Below, piece after piece: positions 32,352 through 42,523 of a stretch of DNA of 64,000 nucleotides. The DNA is from Leptospira idonii. GTDB lineage: Bacteria; Spirochaetota; Leptospiria; Leptospirales; Leptospiraceae. The stretch is taken from the NCBI RefSeq assembly GCF_004770995.1, contig NZ_RQHW01000002.1:1-64000 (forward strand), given 5' to 3'. A program made the position numbers and the translations under genes. Numbering within the stretch: position 1 is the first letter of the stretch; each line of letters starts with the position of its first letter. The notes beneath the pieces were generated by a model. The model was given only the letters and a program-made list of their open reading frames with translations, made no database searches and was not told the origin of the DNA.

Positions 32352-35300
32352 TTATTTCTTTCTAGCTCCGAGGATCGTATCCACTAGGGATTTTTCAATA
32401 TTTAATTTTTCACTAATTGCCTCGGGAGTCCATTGGTAGTTGTCATGGAGGCTCAAAATTGTGGCTTTTTTACGTTCGATGAGCTGATTTTGGGAGGATT
32501 TGGCGGAGGTACCACCACTTTTCCCCCCCTGTGGCGGAGGTACCACCATCGCCCCCTGCACAATGTCTAAAAATTGAGACAATTTCTCAAAAGTCTCGTC
32601 CGCCTCGCCCAAAAGGGACTCTAAATCCTCTTTCGTTTCGCCTGAAGTTTCTCTCAATTCTTCCAAACGCTTTTGTAAAGTGAGAATCTGTCTATGGCGC
32701 TCGGAAAGATCTCCCATCAATTCTTCAATTTTATCGAACTTACGTTCCACCGAATCGATCTGGTTTTCACGTTCCGCCAAAAAGGAAGTTCTGTTTTCTG
32801 CCAAACGAATGGTCTCGGAAAGTTCCTTCTCTCTGGCTTCTACCACATCGATCTCTCGATCCAAAACATCTAGTCTGGCTTGCAACTCTCTGGAGTTTTG
32901 TTTTTGGTTCTCTAGGCCTTGGGCCAAGGAATAGACTGAGTCTTGAGATTCCGAAAGGGAATGCAGGAAGGATTCGATCTTGATCTGTTCTTCTGTGATC
33001 AGTTCGATTTTTTTCTCCATTCCCTGAATTTCAGGAAGCGTTTCTTGGAAAAAAGACATTCGTTCTGACACATAAGATAAGTTAGATGCCAGTATTTGAA
33101 CTTGTTTGTCGATATCGCTTGTTTGAGACTGTGCATCGCTCAATCTTTCCAACTCGTTTGCAATTTCAGATTGGAGTGAAGAGAAAGTTTCAATGGAAGT
33201 TTGATAAATCGCCAGATCCGGCTTTTGTTTTTCCAATTCATCGAGGGCATTCACGATTTCTTCTACAGCTTTCTCTGATTGTTCCGCGATTTGTTTCGCA
33301 TTCGCGAATAGATCGGTATGTTCTTTTACAGTTTCCAAATCTTCTGTCAAGCCACCTATCGCTTGTTTTAGATCGGTAAGCTCGGATTGGAACTCTTCCA
33401 TAGTCTCAGCTTTGATTTCTCTGATGTCGGATAAAGAGGAATCAATATCAGATTTTAAATCTTGGAACTGATCACGAGTATCTCTTAGGAAATCTTGGCT
33501 TTCTTTTGCGATTTCCTTAAACGACTTCTCATAGTCTCTTTGATAAGTTTCTATTTGTTTTTTGGAATCTTCTTTAGATCTTTTGATGCTTTCTTCCAAA
33601 TTGCGTCTGACGGAATTTAAGTGAGATGTGATTTTCTCCTCTAATTGACCGAGCTGAACGTTCCCTTTGTCCAAAAGTTTAGCCAATTGATGAGAAATCT
33701 TCGCATCGATGGTCTCGTTCAAACGATCCATTTTCTCTTCTTGAAGATTGAAGAAGGATTCTCCAGATTCTTCCAGATGTTTTAGAATTCTTTCTACTTC
33801 GTCTCTAGCATATTTTGATTCCGACTCTATCTTGGAAACGATCTCTTGCGATTTTTTTTCTGCAGTATCATCTAGCTTCGATTTTGCGGATAAAAATTCT
33901 GTTTGGAATTTGGAGAGTAAATCTCCTCCTTCAATATGAATTTCTTTCAATCGATCTTGTAGAATGTCCATCGAGTCGGACTGATCTTCTCTTAATTTAG
34001 CGAGTTCATCTTCCCATTTGGAAACAAATTGTTCCAAATTCGCATTGGCGATGCGGATCTTTTCCGAAACGATTTCTTCCGAAGATCTTGCTTTTTCTTC
34101 TGCTGTTTCGAAAATTTCTGAAGCGGTTTCTCTCAATGCGGATTTTAATTCATCCACATACTCATCGACATCCTTAGTATGATTGGAGATCGTTTCATTG
34201 AGATTTTGAATTTGTAATTCAAGAGATTGGATTTCGTTTTGAATGGAACTTTCTTTCCCTTTGAAATCGAAATGCATTTTATCTTCCAATTCAGCCTTTA
34301 CGTTGAGAAGGGAAGTTTTGATTAAACTTTCTTGGTTTTCTCTTACGGTTTCCAGTTCCCTGTCGAAATCTTTTAATTCTTGTAAGGCGCTTTTTTTGAG
34401 AGACCCTGCTTCTTCCTTCAAATCTTCCGAGATTCTGTGGAACTCTTCACTGAATGCTTCTATTTCTCTAATTAACTCTTGTTTGCGGGTATCCGCTTGG
34501 CGCAGAAGTTTGTTTTCCGCTTCCAGATATTTCTCTTGGAATTGAATGATTGTCTGATTGATTCCGTCCGCTTGGCGTCTGGTTTCGTTGATGATCTCAT
34601 CCCGTTTGGAAAGAGTCTCCAAAGAAAGACCTTCGATTTCTCTTTTGATGGACTCTGTCTCCAGGGATAATCCTTTCATAAAGGAATCCTTGGTATGACT
34701 CACTTGTTCGAAGATGGAATCGAATCTTTCTTGGATCTTCTTTTCTAATAAAGAAACTTTTTCATCTAACTTTTGTGAAATGCGGGAATACTTGTCTTCG
34801 ATTTTATCGTCGAATTTATCCACTTTATCGGAAAGTAAAGAGGAGGTGTCCTCGAACTTAGTCAGTTTGATGTCAATTTCACCTTGCGCCAGTTTCATGG
34901 AGTCCAAAAGAGAATCCATTTCCTTTCTAGCATGATCCAATCTTCCTGCGGTTTCCTGAACCATCACGTCCGCATGAGATAATAATTTTTCTCTGGCGGA
35001 ATCCGCAATATGAGTCATCGATTCGTCTAGAGAATCGGATTTCGACTCAAGAAGACCTTCCAGTTCCACCATCTTTTGGGCAACCGATTGTAAAATTTCG
35101 TCCGATCTTTGATTGAGTTTGGATTGAAAAGCATCTAAGAGAGAAACACTTTCATCGTGCAATCTGTCCATATCTTCCGCAACATTTTGCAGTTCTCTTT
35201 TATGGGATTGGATTTGCGTCAGTCCGGATTCCATCATGGAAGTTTCCCGTCTAACTTCTGCACTCAGTTGGTTGATTTGTTGAAGTTCCCCGGAAAGGGA

Positions 35301-35594
35301 AGAAAGGTATTCTTTGCTCGATCTGATTTTTTCAAACAGATCTCTCGACTCAACACTAAGGGATTGGATCTCTTCTGCGACTTTTCTGGATTGCTTCACT
35401 AGAATGTCCAGATCGATCCCCGCATCTTTTACGGATTGGATTTTTTGAAGCGCAGAATTATGAATTTCATCCGTAAGTTTGGATGCATAACGTTTCAGTT
35501 GCGAAAGTTTTGCATTGGATTTGTCTAAACGACGTAGGCCGATCGTGACTGCGACGCTCGCAATAAAGGGAAGTAATATGATCTCTAGGCCCAT
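32352..35594 (-). CDS. SpiroCoCo-type giant coiled-coil protein
   Basis: 1080 residues, nearly all heptad coiled coil from about residue 30 to 990, rich in Glu, Lys, Ser and Leu. A single N-terminal membrane segment (GLEIILLPFIASVAVTIGL) anchors it. The C-terminus has a low-complexity Gly/Pro linker (VVPPPQGGKSGGTS) and then a small helix-turn-helix-like end (LHDNYQWTPEAISEKLNIEK). Proteins of this design are conserved in spirochaetes and probably have a cytoskeletal or cell-shape role. It opens an operon with the histone and map genes. Confidence 0.78.
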   Translation of the reverse strand: MGLEIILLPFIASVAVTIGLRRLDKSNAKLSQLKRYASKLTDEIHNSALQKIQSVKDAGIDLDILVKQSRKVAEEIQSLSVESRDLFEKIRSSKEYLSSLSGELQQINQLSAEVRRETSMMESGLTQIQSHKRELQNVAEDMDRLHDESVSLLDAFQSKLNQRSDEILQSVAQKMVELEGLLESKSDSLDESMTHIADSAREKLLSHADVMVQETAGRLDHARKEMDSLLDSMKLAQGEIDIKLTKFEDTSSLLSDKVDKFDDKIEDKYSRISQKLDEKVSLLEKKIQERFDSIFEQVSHTKDSFMKGLSLETESIKREIEGLSLETLSKRDEIINETRRQADGINQTIIQFQEKYLEAENKLLRQADTRKQELIREIEAFSEEFHRISEDLKEEAGSLKKSALQELKDFDRELETVRENQESLIKTSLLNVKAELEDKMHFDFKGKESSIQNEIQSLELQIQNLNETISNHTKDVDEYVDELKSALRETASEIFETAEEKARSSEEIVSEKIRIANANLEQFVSKWEDELAKLREDQSDSMDILQDRLKEIHIEGGDLLSKFQTEFLSAKSKLDDTAEKKSQEIVSKIESESKYARDEVERILKHLEESGESFFNLQEEKMDRLNETIDAKISHQLAKLLDKGNVQLGQLEEKITSHLNSVRRNLEESIKRSKEDSKKQIETYQRDYEKSFKEIAKESQDFLRDTRDQFQDLKSDIDSSLSDIREIKAETMEEFQSELTDLKQAIGGLTEDLETVKEHTDLFANAKQIAEQSEKAVEEIVNALDELEKQKPDLAIYQTSIETFSSLQSEIANELERLSDAQSQTSDIDKQVQILASNLSYVSERMSFFQETLPEIQGMEKKIELITEEQIKIESFLHSLSESQDSVYSLAQGLENQKQNSRELQARLDVLDREIDVVEAREKELSETIRLAENRTSFLAERENQIDSVERKFDKIEELMGDLSERHRQILTLQKRLEELRETSGETKEDLESLLGEADETFEKLSQFLDIVQGAMVVPPPQGGKSGGTSAKSSQNQLIERKKATILSLHDNYQWTPEAISEKLNIEKSLVDTILGARKK

Positions 35595-35720
35595 CGGGGA
35601 AATGTTCCAATAGTGGAATTATGTCTCATCAAGTATGGTGAGAAAAATCGCCTCTGGGATAATTTCCGCAAGCCATTTTTTATAGTTGGACTTCTTTCTC
35701 GGTTTTTATCATCTAAATCC

Positions 35721-36629
35721 ATGCAAGCTATCCAATTATCTAAAGAATTTCCAGGAAAATTGGCAGTTTCTGACTTAAATTTCAAACTCAAACCAGGAAG
35801 GCTCACTGCTTTGCTCGGTCCGAATGGGGCAGGGAAGACGACCACCATGCGTCTTTTAGCCGGTTTTTTGGATCCAAGCTCCGGCAGAGTGGAAGTAGAG
35901 GGGCTGATTTTAAGTGAGAATCGACAGAAGTTGCAGCAGAAAATTGGTTATCTGCCTGAAAATGGGCCAGCTTACAGAGATTTAACAGTAGAGGAAAGTC
36001 TATTTTTTTTCGGAAGAAGCAGGGGATTGGATGAATCCATATCCACAAAATCCATTCATCGTTTGTTAGGTGAGCTTGATTTGGGGGAAGTGAGAAATAC
36101 TGTAATCGGAAATCTTTCCAAAGGTTTCAAACAAAGGGTCGCACTTGCGGGAGTACTATTAGGAGATCCCGATTACTTGGTGTTAGATGAGCCGAGTTAC
36201 GGATTGGATCCTATTCAGATGACTCAGATCCGAAGTTTGATCAAAGAACTTGGCAAATCGAAAACAGTTCTGATCTCTACGCATAGTTTGGATGAGGTGG
36301 AAGAAATTTGCGAACATGTAATTATACTTTCTCAAGGACAGATCGTTGCGGACAGTCCGGTACAAAGTCTGCGCAAAAAGGACAAACTATTTATAGAAGC
36401 AAGAATTGCATTTCCTGAATTTAAAAAGATACTGGAGTCGTCCGGTTTGTCGAATTTAAAATTAAGCCAAACTTTGCAGGATGATTTCTTCGAATACGAA
36501 TTGGAGTTAGGAGAAAGAAAATCTGAAGAAGTTTTTGCCATTCTTTCTTCCGGTGGGATCGTTGTCAGAGAGATGAGAAAATCGGAAGAATCATTGAAAG
36601 CGATTTTCAATTCGATCGCCGGGAATTGA
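35721..36629 (+). CDS. ABC transporter ATP-binding protein (GldA-like)
   Basis: 302 residues from the ATG at 35721; the frame extends 36 codons upstream but those residues do not belong to the family. Walker A GPNGAGKTT, signature LSKGFKQR, Walker B YLVLDEP and the switch His in STHSL are intact, so it should hydrolyse ATP. The 75-residue C-terminal extension is usual for the CcmA/GldA group. It powers the permease encoded 4 bases downstream. With the GldG-like and DUF4340 genes it forms a four-gene unit. Confidence 0.92.
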   Translation: MQAIQLSKEFPGKLAVSDLNFKLKPGRLTALLGPNGAGKTTTMRLLAGFLDPSSGRVEVEGLILSENRQKLQQKIGYLPENGPAYRDLTVEESLFFFGRSRGLDESISTKSIHRLLGELDLGEVRNTVIGNLSKGFKQRVALAGVLLGDPDYLVLDEPSYGLDPIQMTQIRSLIKELGKSKTVLISTHSLDEVEEICEHVIILSQGQIVADSPVQSLRKKDKLFIEARIAFPEFKKILESSGLSNLKLSQTLQDDFFEYELELGERKSEEVFAILSSGGIVVREMRKSEESLKAIFNSIAGN

Positions 36630-36633
36630 TTGT

Positions 36634-37350
36634 ATGAAAAAAATCCAAGCACTCTTTCGAAGAGAATGGCTACAAAGTTTCAACACTCCCGTCGGTTATA
36701 CTTTTATCGTTCTCTTTCTATTGATCGAAAATTATATTTTCTTTTACGGATTCGGATCCAATTCGTTTTGGGATCGTAAAAGTTCCGATATGGGAGTTTT
36801 CTTTCAAAGCGTTCCCTATCTTCTATTATTATTCGTTCCTGCGATCGGAATGAGAATTTGGACGGAAGAAAAAGAATCCGGAACCTGGGAGATTTTATTC
36901 ACTCTTCCTTTAACCGAATGGCAAATCGTCTTAGGGAAATTTTTCTCTACTTTTTTCTATGTAATCGTCACATTATGCTGCACCGTGTTTATACCCCTCA
37001 CATTATCTGTGCTTGGTGACCCGGACTGGGGGTTGGTATTCTCCGGTTATTTGGGTCTTTTTCTGTTGAGTTCTTCTTTTGTGTCTTTGGTGCTTTACTT
37101 CACACTTTTTTTAAGAAGCCAGGTCATTTCTTTTTTAGTGGGGTTTCTCACTCTCATCAGTTTTTATCTTTTAGGTTCCCAAAGGCTGATCGATTTTTTT
37201 AGTTCCGGTTTTATCAAGATATTTTCCATTCCCTCCCATTATGAACCGTTTCGTCTGGGAATATTGGACCCGAGAGATTTTTACTTTTTCATTAGTCTTG
37301 ATTTTCTATTTTTATACTTATCCGTGATCCGGCTTCGGTACAAAAGATGA
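36634..37350 (+). CDS. ABC-2 type permease (GldF-like)
   Basis: 238 residues with six membrane segments. FRREWLQSFNTPVGYTFIVL at the start and RIWTEEKESGTWEILFTLPL are standard for the ABC-2 family of Gld and NosY-type transporters. It pairs with the ATPase before it and overlaps the GldG-like gene by four bases. Substrate unknown. Confidence 0.88.
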   Translation: MKKIQALFRREWLQSFNTPVGYTFIVLFLLIENYIFFYGFGSNSFWDRKSSDMGVFFQSVPYLLLLFVPAIGMRIWTEEKESGTWEILFTLPLTEWQIVLGKFFSTFFYVIVTLCCTVFIPLTLSVLGDPDWGLVFSGYLGLFLLSSSFVSLVLYFTLFLRSQVISFLVGFLTLISFYLLGSQRLIDFFSSGFIKIFSIPSHYEPFRLGILDPRDFYFFISLDFLFLYLSVIRLRYKR

Positions 37351-38954
37351 ATTGGAATCGACCAGGTTTATTTGTATTTCAATTGGTATTGGCCTTTTTT
37401 CTATCCAATCTTTTGATTAGTCATTTGATTTTAAGAAAAGATATTTCTTCCTCCAACAGGCTTACGATATCAGAGCAGACGAATTCTCTTCTAACATCGA
37501 TTCGTCGTCCTCTGTCGGTTGATGCTTTTTATTCTTCAGATCTTCCTCCTGAATACAATGTTAGACGGGATTTGATTCGGGAATATCTGAATGAGATCGC
37601 AGGAAGAAATCCGGAATATATCAAAATCGTCTTTCATGATCCAGATGCCTCCGCAGAGATAAGAAAAAAGGCGAACGATATGGGATTGAGTCCGAATGAA
37701 ATTCGTAAGTCTTCGGAAACAAGCCAATCCTTCCAAGAAGTATATATGGGGATCGCAGTTCATTACGATTCGGAAACGGAAATTCTCTCCGATTATTTTT
37801 TTGTGGAAGAAGCGGAGTCCCAGTTCGTAAGAGCTCTTCGTAAATTAAGTCAGAAAAACAAAGAACCTAGTCTGGCGATTTCGATAGATCCGGGAGTGTT
37901 TTCTTTTCCGGAGCCAGGAGACGGTTCCGGAAAAGATACTTGGGGCGTTTTTTATCACCAAGCTCTTGTTAAAGAGTATGGAAATCCTGCACTAGTACGT
38001 TTGAACGATGCAAAAATCCCCGATTCGATTCGCCTGTTGTTTGTGATCGGATCTCCAGAGTGGACAGGGAAAGGCAAACTTCATTTGGAAGAGTTTTTGG
38101 CGCGAGGGGGAAGAATGATTTTCCTCGCATCCAGCATGCAGTTTAAAATAGAACCTGTCCGAAATAAAAACGGACTCAGTTTTGAAAAAGGATCACAAGC
38201 AACTCCCAATGCGGGGCTCGGGTTTTGGAACGATCTTCTCATCCACTATGGGATTACTGTAGGAACCGATTTGATATTCGATTTCGAACATCCTGTACCT
38301 GTTGCCAACGGAGCGGATCATTCCGGTTGGTCGAGTAAAACTCAATATTATCCTCTTTGGCAATTTTTGTATAAAAACTCAGGCAATTTGCACGAATCCA
38401 ATTTTTTGACGGACAAAACCGAGTTTTTGATTCTTCCTTGGTCTTCCGGAATCCGTATCGATCCTACGAAACAACCTAACATCAAATATGAGGTTTTGAT
38501 CAAATCCGATTTGGAAGCGATTCGAAAAGAGAATTTATTTTCCGTATCTCAAAACCAAAACTTTTTGGATCGATCCTTGGAAGCAAGCAGGGTTCCTATG
38601 GGAGTTTTATTGGAAGGTAAATTGAACCCTTTGGATTCGAGAATCAAGTCTGCTCTTCCTACGAAAATGATTTTCTTTGCGAGTCCTTATTTTGTTTCCG
38701 ATATTCTGGCACTTCCCGAATTCAGAACCTATTTGAGAGAGGCGAACGTTCCTTTTCTTTTGAATTCCATAGACTATTTGTTAGATGAAAATCAATATTT
38801 AATCACTCGAAAACAAAGTCCTGCCGTTTTACCTCTGAGGGCGTTTTCTCAGAAGGAAAGAAATCTTTATACTTTCTTTAATCTTGCCTTTATTCCAGGA
38901 ATCATCGTTATCTTTGCGGTTCGAAGAATCAAAAGAAGGAACTCGGGCAGATAA
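37347..38954 (+). CDS. GldG-like auxiliary ABC protein
   Basis: 535 residues: an N-terminal membrane anchor (FVFQLVLAFFLSNLLISHLI), a long periplasmic domain beginning NRLTISEQTNSLLTSIRRPL, and a C-terminal membrane helix (FFNLAFIPGIIVIFAVRRIK). This layout is the GldG/ABC_transp_aux family, which associates with ABC-2 permeases in Bacteroidetes gliding and in spirochaetes. Here gliding genes are absent, so a role in envelope maintenance or export is more likely. Translationally coupled to the permease gene. Confidence 0.85.
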   Translation: MNWNRPGLFVFQLVLAFFLSNLLISHLILRKDISSSNRLTISEQTNSLLTSIRRPLSVDAFYSSDLPPEYNVRRDLIREYLNEIAGRNPEYIKIVFHDPDASAEIRKKANDMGLSPNEIRKSSETSQSFQEVYMGIAVHYDSETEILSDYFFVEEAESQFVRALRKLSQKNKEPSLAISIDPGVFSFPEPGDGSGKDTWGVFYHQALVKEYGNPALVRLNDAKIPDSIRLLFVIGSPEWTGKGKLHLEEFLARGGRMIFLASSMQFKIEPVRNKNGLSFEKGSQATPNAGLGFWNDLLIHYGITVGTDLIFDFEHPVPVANGADHSGWSSKTQYYPLWQFLYKNSGNLHESNFLTDKTEFLILPWSSGIRIDPTKQPNIKYEVLIKSDLEAIRKENLFSVSQNQNFLDRSLEASRVPMGVLLEGKLNPLDSRIKSALPTKMIFFASPYFVSDILALPEFRTYLREANVPFLLNSIDYLLDENQYLITRKQSPAVLPLRAFSQKERNLYTFFNLAFIPGIIVIFAVRRIKRRNSGR

Positions 38955-38959
38955 AAGAT

Positions 38960-39925
38960 ATGAAAGAACAAAACAAAAGAATCTTCATACTGAATTTATT
39001 TTTTTCTCTCTGTCTTGTCGTTTTATACGATCCTTTCAATGCGTATCCTAAAGAATATTCCAAAGCGCCGGCCTGGCTAACTCAAAGTCAAATCGATTCC
39101 ATTGATCAAATTAAAGTTAAATGGGAAGATGAAACCGACGAATATTCTTTTATACTCAAAAAGGAAAAATCTTTCTGGACGTATTCCGAAAAGGAAAATT
39201 CAGAACCATTGTTTTGTGACCAAGATAAAGTGATTCTTTTTTTAACGGCTCTTTCCGGATGGAAAAGATTCGAGAGAGACAGTAAAATCCTAAAGGATGA
39301 AGAATTTCTTAAAGAGGGATCTCCGGGAAGGCTCAGTCTTCTAGGTGAAGGCAAAATCATTTTGGATTGGGAGTGGGGAAAATGTTATAGAAATCAAACT
39401 GATTGCTTAGTTAGAGCGAAAGGTGCTTCTCTTAGTTTTCAAATTCCTGCTTTTCTTCCCAATCATTTGGGATTTTCTACGGATGATTTTTTTCTTTCGG
39501 ACCGTCCTTTCTTTCATATCTCTCCCAAATCCATCAACTTCGTAGAATATAGTTTAGGTGGTCAGATTCGGTTCGGAATTCGAAAAGAAAAAGAGACTTG
39601 GGTTTTGGAGTCAGAGGAAAAAAACAAACTGAACAATTCGTCCGTAGACAGCTTCCTTTTGAGAATCGTGTCTTGGGGAGGAGAAAGCGGTTTTCTCAAA
39701 AAACATCTCTCACCGGAATTTTTATCGGGGAAAGAAATTCAAAAATTGAAAGTCGGCTATTTGGATGAGGAAAATCAGCAGGAGTATATCGAGGCAGTCG
39801 ATATGGGAATCTTCAAAGGCAATTATAAACTGCTGCGAGTGGAACCCCGCATTCAGTACATCATCATGCCTTCTTATTCTTGGGAATACTTTCGTTTTTT
39901 CGACACTAAGCAGCTACAAAATTAA
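38960..39925 (+). CDS. DUF4340-family membrane-anchored protein
   Basis: 321 residues with an N-terminal anchor (RIFILNLFFSLCLVVLYDPF) and a repeated beta-domain of DUF4340 type (IKVKWEDETDEYSFILKKEK and SINFVEYSLGGQIRFGIRKE). DUF4340 genes usually follow gldA-F-G loci, as here with a 5-base gap. Its last 20 bases overlap the convergent ferritin-like gene. Confidence 0.8.
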   Translation: MKEQNKRIFILNLFFSLCLVVLYDPFNAYPKEYSKAPAWLTQSQIDSIDQIKVKWEDETDEYSFILKKEKSFWTYSEKENSEPLFCDQDKVILFLTALSGWKRFERDSKILKDEEFLKEGSPGRLSLLGEGKIILDWEWGKCYRNQTDCLVRAKGASLSFQIPAFLPNHLGFSTDDFFLSDRPFFHISPKSINFVEYSLGGQIRFGIRKEKETWVLESEEKNKLNNSSVDSFLLRIVSWGGESGFLKKHLSPEFLSGKEIQKLKVGYLDEENQQEYIEAVDMGIFKGNYKLLRVEPRIQYIIMPSYSWEYFRFFDTKQLQN

Positions 39926-40538
39926 GCCGGGTGAAAAATTTCTGAAACAGAACTTCTTCTTTGTCGATTAGATCTTTCAAGCGGGACTTATAAGAAGGGT
40001 CTAGTTTTTCCAGTTCGGAGGACATTTCGTTCAAATGGCCTTCTTCCTCTAAAATTAAATTTCTCAAGTTGATGCTGTGTTCTGCGGATTCCAATACGGA
40101 GTTATAGATCGTGTAAACGATCATAGCTCTTTCTTCGATCACAGTAGTCGTATATAAATAGGCGAGGTAAGTGAATGTGTGGCCCGAAAACCCCGCTTTT
40201 TTCAATTCCCTGCGAACCACCGCATCCAGTTTTGCGAAATAAATTTTTGCCGATCCACCTTGCAAAAGTTCGTTGGTATGGTAACCCGGTTTGAACTCTG
40301 GCCTTAGAGATTTCGCCGCCTTTTTGAAAAACAAAGCGTGTCTTGCTTCTTCCGTAGCATGGCGAAGGATCATTTCCGAAGTTTCTTCGCTCGATTGGGT
40401 CAGTAATATTTTTCTGGAACCGATATGTTCCAATAGGGAGAGAGTATTCAGCCAAAGAGAATGTCTAACGGGATTCGATATGATTGTGGAAAAGAACGAT
40501 TCTAATTTTTCGGAAGGAAGTTGAGCTACGGAGACCAT
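39906..40538 (-). CDS. Ferritin-like diiron protein
   Basis: 210 residues, all helical. Diiron ligands are visible: Glu in SLLEHIG, Glu and His in ATEEARHALF, Glu in VIEERAM and Glu/His in LILEEEGHL, giving the E..ExxH twice-repeated pattern. This fits the ferritin-like superfamily of oxidases and oxygenases rather than iron-storage ferritin, because the spacing is longer. Activity unknown. Its 3' end overlaps that of the DUF4340 gene. Confidence 0.82.
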   Translation of the reverse strand: MVSVAQLPSEKLESFFSTIISNPVRHSLWLNTLSLLEHIGSRKILLTQSSEETSEMILRHATEEARHALFFKKAAKSLRPEFKPGYHTNELLQGGSAKIYFAKLDAVVRRELKKAGFSGHTFTYLAYLYTTTVIEERAMIVYTIYNSVLESAEHSINLRNLILEEEGHLNEMSSELEKLDPSYKSRLKDLIDKEEVLFQKFFTRLNFVAA

Positions 40539-40571
40539 TTGTTTCCAGGTTCTAAAACCGGTTTCAGATTT

Positions 40572-41219
40572 CTAGTTTTTCTTCAAAGGTATTTTGACCT
40601 CCGCAATGGTTTCCGATTCCGAGCTGAAGATTTTGAAGTTTTCGATGGGAAGAGATTCTCCTTTCAGAAGGATCACACAAAGCGCGATTCCTATTCCCTC
40701 TCCTTCGGAATTGTCTCCTCTTTCGATATAGTATTCCATAATATCATTGTAGTTTTGCGCATAAAGGAGTGAGTTCTTGATTTTCTGCATTTCTCCTTTC
40801 ACCAGTTTTGAATTATTAACTATTGTTACTAGGATCTCGTCCTGGTTGTGGCTGATTTTCGTCTTTACGAACAGATTTTGGTCTCTCGCCAAACGTTCGT
40901 AAATATGACTTTTGCCTGAAAGGATAAAACTTTTATACATCCGAACACCTAATTCATAGTCGGCGCTCGAACGAATGTCCAATCGATTCTCTTGAAAGAA
41001 TAGCCTTTTGAAATTGGCTTTGAATCCGTTGAGGATGAGATCCTTGATGATCGTGAACAGGATCGAAGAAAAGTCGCTGATTTTATAATGAGAGGTCAGC
41101 ATATCCAGAATCTGCACGAGTTCCTCGTCAAATTCCTTGGAGGGACCGTATTCTATGAGAAGAATCGGTTCTCCGTTTTTGATTTTTTCCTGAATGGAGG
41201 CAGTCGGATCCGGTTTCAT
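40572..41219 (-). CDS. GHKL (histidine-kinase-like) ATPase protein
   Basis: 215 residues. SSILFTIIKDLILNGFKANF is an N-box-like helix and NSEGEGIGIALCVILL is the G2 box of GHKL ATPases; IVTIVNNS before it holds the G1-region strand. No dimerisation or phosphorylated His is present, so it is not a complete sensor kinase. Such stand-alone domains are common in Leptospira. It follows the acyltransferase gene with no spacer, so the two are cotranscribed. Confidence 0.75.
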   Translation of the reverse strand: MKPDPTASIQEKIKNGEPILLIEYGPSKEFDEELVQILDMLTSHYKISDFSSILFTIIKDLILNGFKANFKRLFFQENRLDIRSSADYELGVRMYKSFILSGKSHIYERLARDQNLFVKTKISHNQDEILVTIVNNSKLVKGEMQKIKNSLLYAQNYNDIMEYYIERGDNSEGEGIGIALCVILLKGESLPIENFKIFSSESETIAEVKIPLKKN

Positions 41220-42476
41220 TTAAAAAATGTAATTGGAAGGGAAGAGCGGCAAAGATTTGCTTTTTTCATCTTCCAACAATCGATTCATCTCCATTCTAAA
41301 CCTTTCCGTCAGATCGTCGACCGCTTTTCTTTTGTCTTTTTTATAGTCTTCGTAAAATTCTCCGATGGAGATCGGTCTTGCATAGGTAACAACTGCTTTG
41401 TGAGGTCTGCTTCTTGATTCTCCGAAAAGTTCTGTTTCGTATCTGTATAAAAATTCATACAAGCGTTCTGCGGAAGCCAGTTCCTTGATGTAACCTGTTT
41501 GAAATGTAATGAAATCGTAAGCCTTTGCAGCCGCTTTTCTGGCCCAGGTGGCCATATCCGGGCTGGGGAGTTCTCCGTTCGGATCGGGGGCTCCTATGGA
41601 AACCAATTCCAGTGTAGTGAGAATTTTTCTAAGTTTTTCTATTGCGTTCGCATCTGTTTCCCATTTCGGGATTCTGATTTTGGAGGCGATATTATCTAAC
41701 ATAACATGTCTCATGCGACCGATTCTGTAATCGAAGTCTTCGATTTTATCCGGCTCCACTTGAACTCCGTATTCTCTTTCTTCTCTTTCGATCATTCTTC
41801 TGCCGACGGACAAAATTCTATGGACGATATCTTTTCCAGTTTTGGAGATTCCTAATTTATCTTCCATACGTGTGAGAGTGTTATCTATGTCTTTTCTCAT
41901 CCAATCCAAAGAAGAGGTCATTCTATATTTCACATAAGAAAGAAGGACTGTGATTTTTGCGGAAGGATCTTGTTTGAGTGCATCTTCCAACCCCCAAAAG
42001 CCCAGTTGGGAAACTCCCGATTGAAACGGAAGAAGTGTATCGTTCATTCCGCTGGTGGGTTCTCCTTCCGGAAATAACACCAGTTTGCCTCCCTGGGAAG
42101 CCAGAATGTCCCTGGAAGCTTTGAGCGATTCCCTGTCTGGCGCACCAGCTAATACGGAAAAGGCGCCTAAGGATTGGATGAAGTCCCCCACGAAACCCGC
42201 TCCCCACTCGAACACTTCTCTTGCCGCCATATAGTGAAATCGTGCGGACATCAAGTTGGCTACATGATAGGCAACGGGAGGTTCTTTCGTTGTGGGATGG
42301 TTCGATATATAGATAATCCTTTCGTTTTGGTAACTTTTTAGAATTTTTTTGTCTTCTTCAGAAACCTCGATTCCCTCCAAATTATGCACAATCTTTAGGA
42401 TTAGGGGCAGGGAGAGATCCGTGAACCAAAGTGCTGGCAAATTGAATTTTGCGGGAATAAAGGATTTGATTGACAT
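41220..42476 (-). CDS. PlsC-type acyltransferase
   Basis: 418 residues from the ATG at 42476; an ATG at 42530 is possible but would overlap the divergent gene. YISNHPTTKEPPVAYHVA carries the acyltransferase block I with Glu in place of the usual Asp (HxxxxE). LVLFPEGEPTSGMNDTLLPF is block III. It probably transfers fatty acyl groups in phospholipid or lipid A-related synthesis at the membrane. The C-terminal 200 residues are helical and unassigned. Cotranscribed with the GHKL gene. Confidence 0.8.
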   Translation of the reverse strand: MSIKSFIPAKFNLPALWFTDLSLPLILKIVHNLEGIEVSEEDKKILKSYQNERIIYISNHPTTKEPPVAYHVANLMSARFHYMAAREVFEWGAGFVGDFIQSLGAFSVLAGAPDRESLKASRDILASQGGKLVLFPEGEPTSGMNDTLLPFQSGVSQLGFWGLEDALKQDPSAKITVLLSYVKYRMTSSLDWMRKDIDNTLTRMEDKLGISKTGKDIVHRILSVGRRMIEREEREYGVQVEPDKIEDFDYRIGRMRHVMLDNIASKIRIPKWETDANAIEKLRKILTTLELVSIGAPDPNGELPSPDMATWARKAAAKAYDFITFQTGYIKELASAERLYEFLYRYETELFGESRSRPHKAVVTYARPISIGEFYEDYKKDKRKAVDDLTERFRMEMNRLLEDEKSKSLPLFPSNYIF

Positions 42477-42523
42477 AGAACGAAAGCTACCGGCTTCTTG
42501 AAAGGAATCAAGTACGATTTCAC

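Noticed and set aside
32352..35594. Possible SMC or Rad50 ATPase for the giant coiled-coil protein
   Set aside because: There is no Walker A, no signature motif and no hinge; it has a membrane anchor instead.
37347..39925. Gliding motility locus
   Set aside because: GldG-like and DUF4340 genes are present, but no other gliding or type IX secretion genes; spirochaetes carry this ABC set without gliding.
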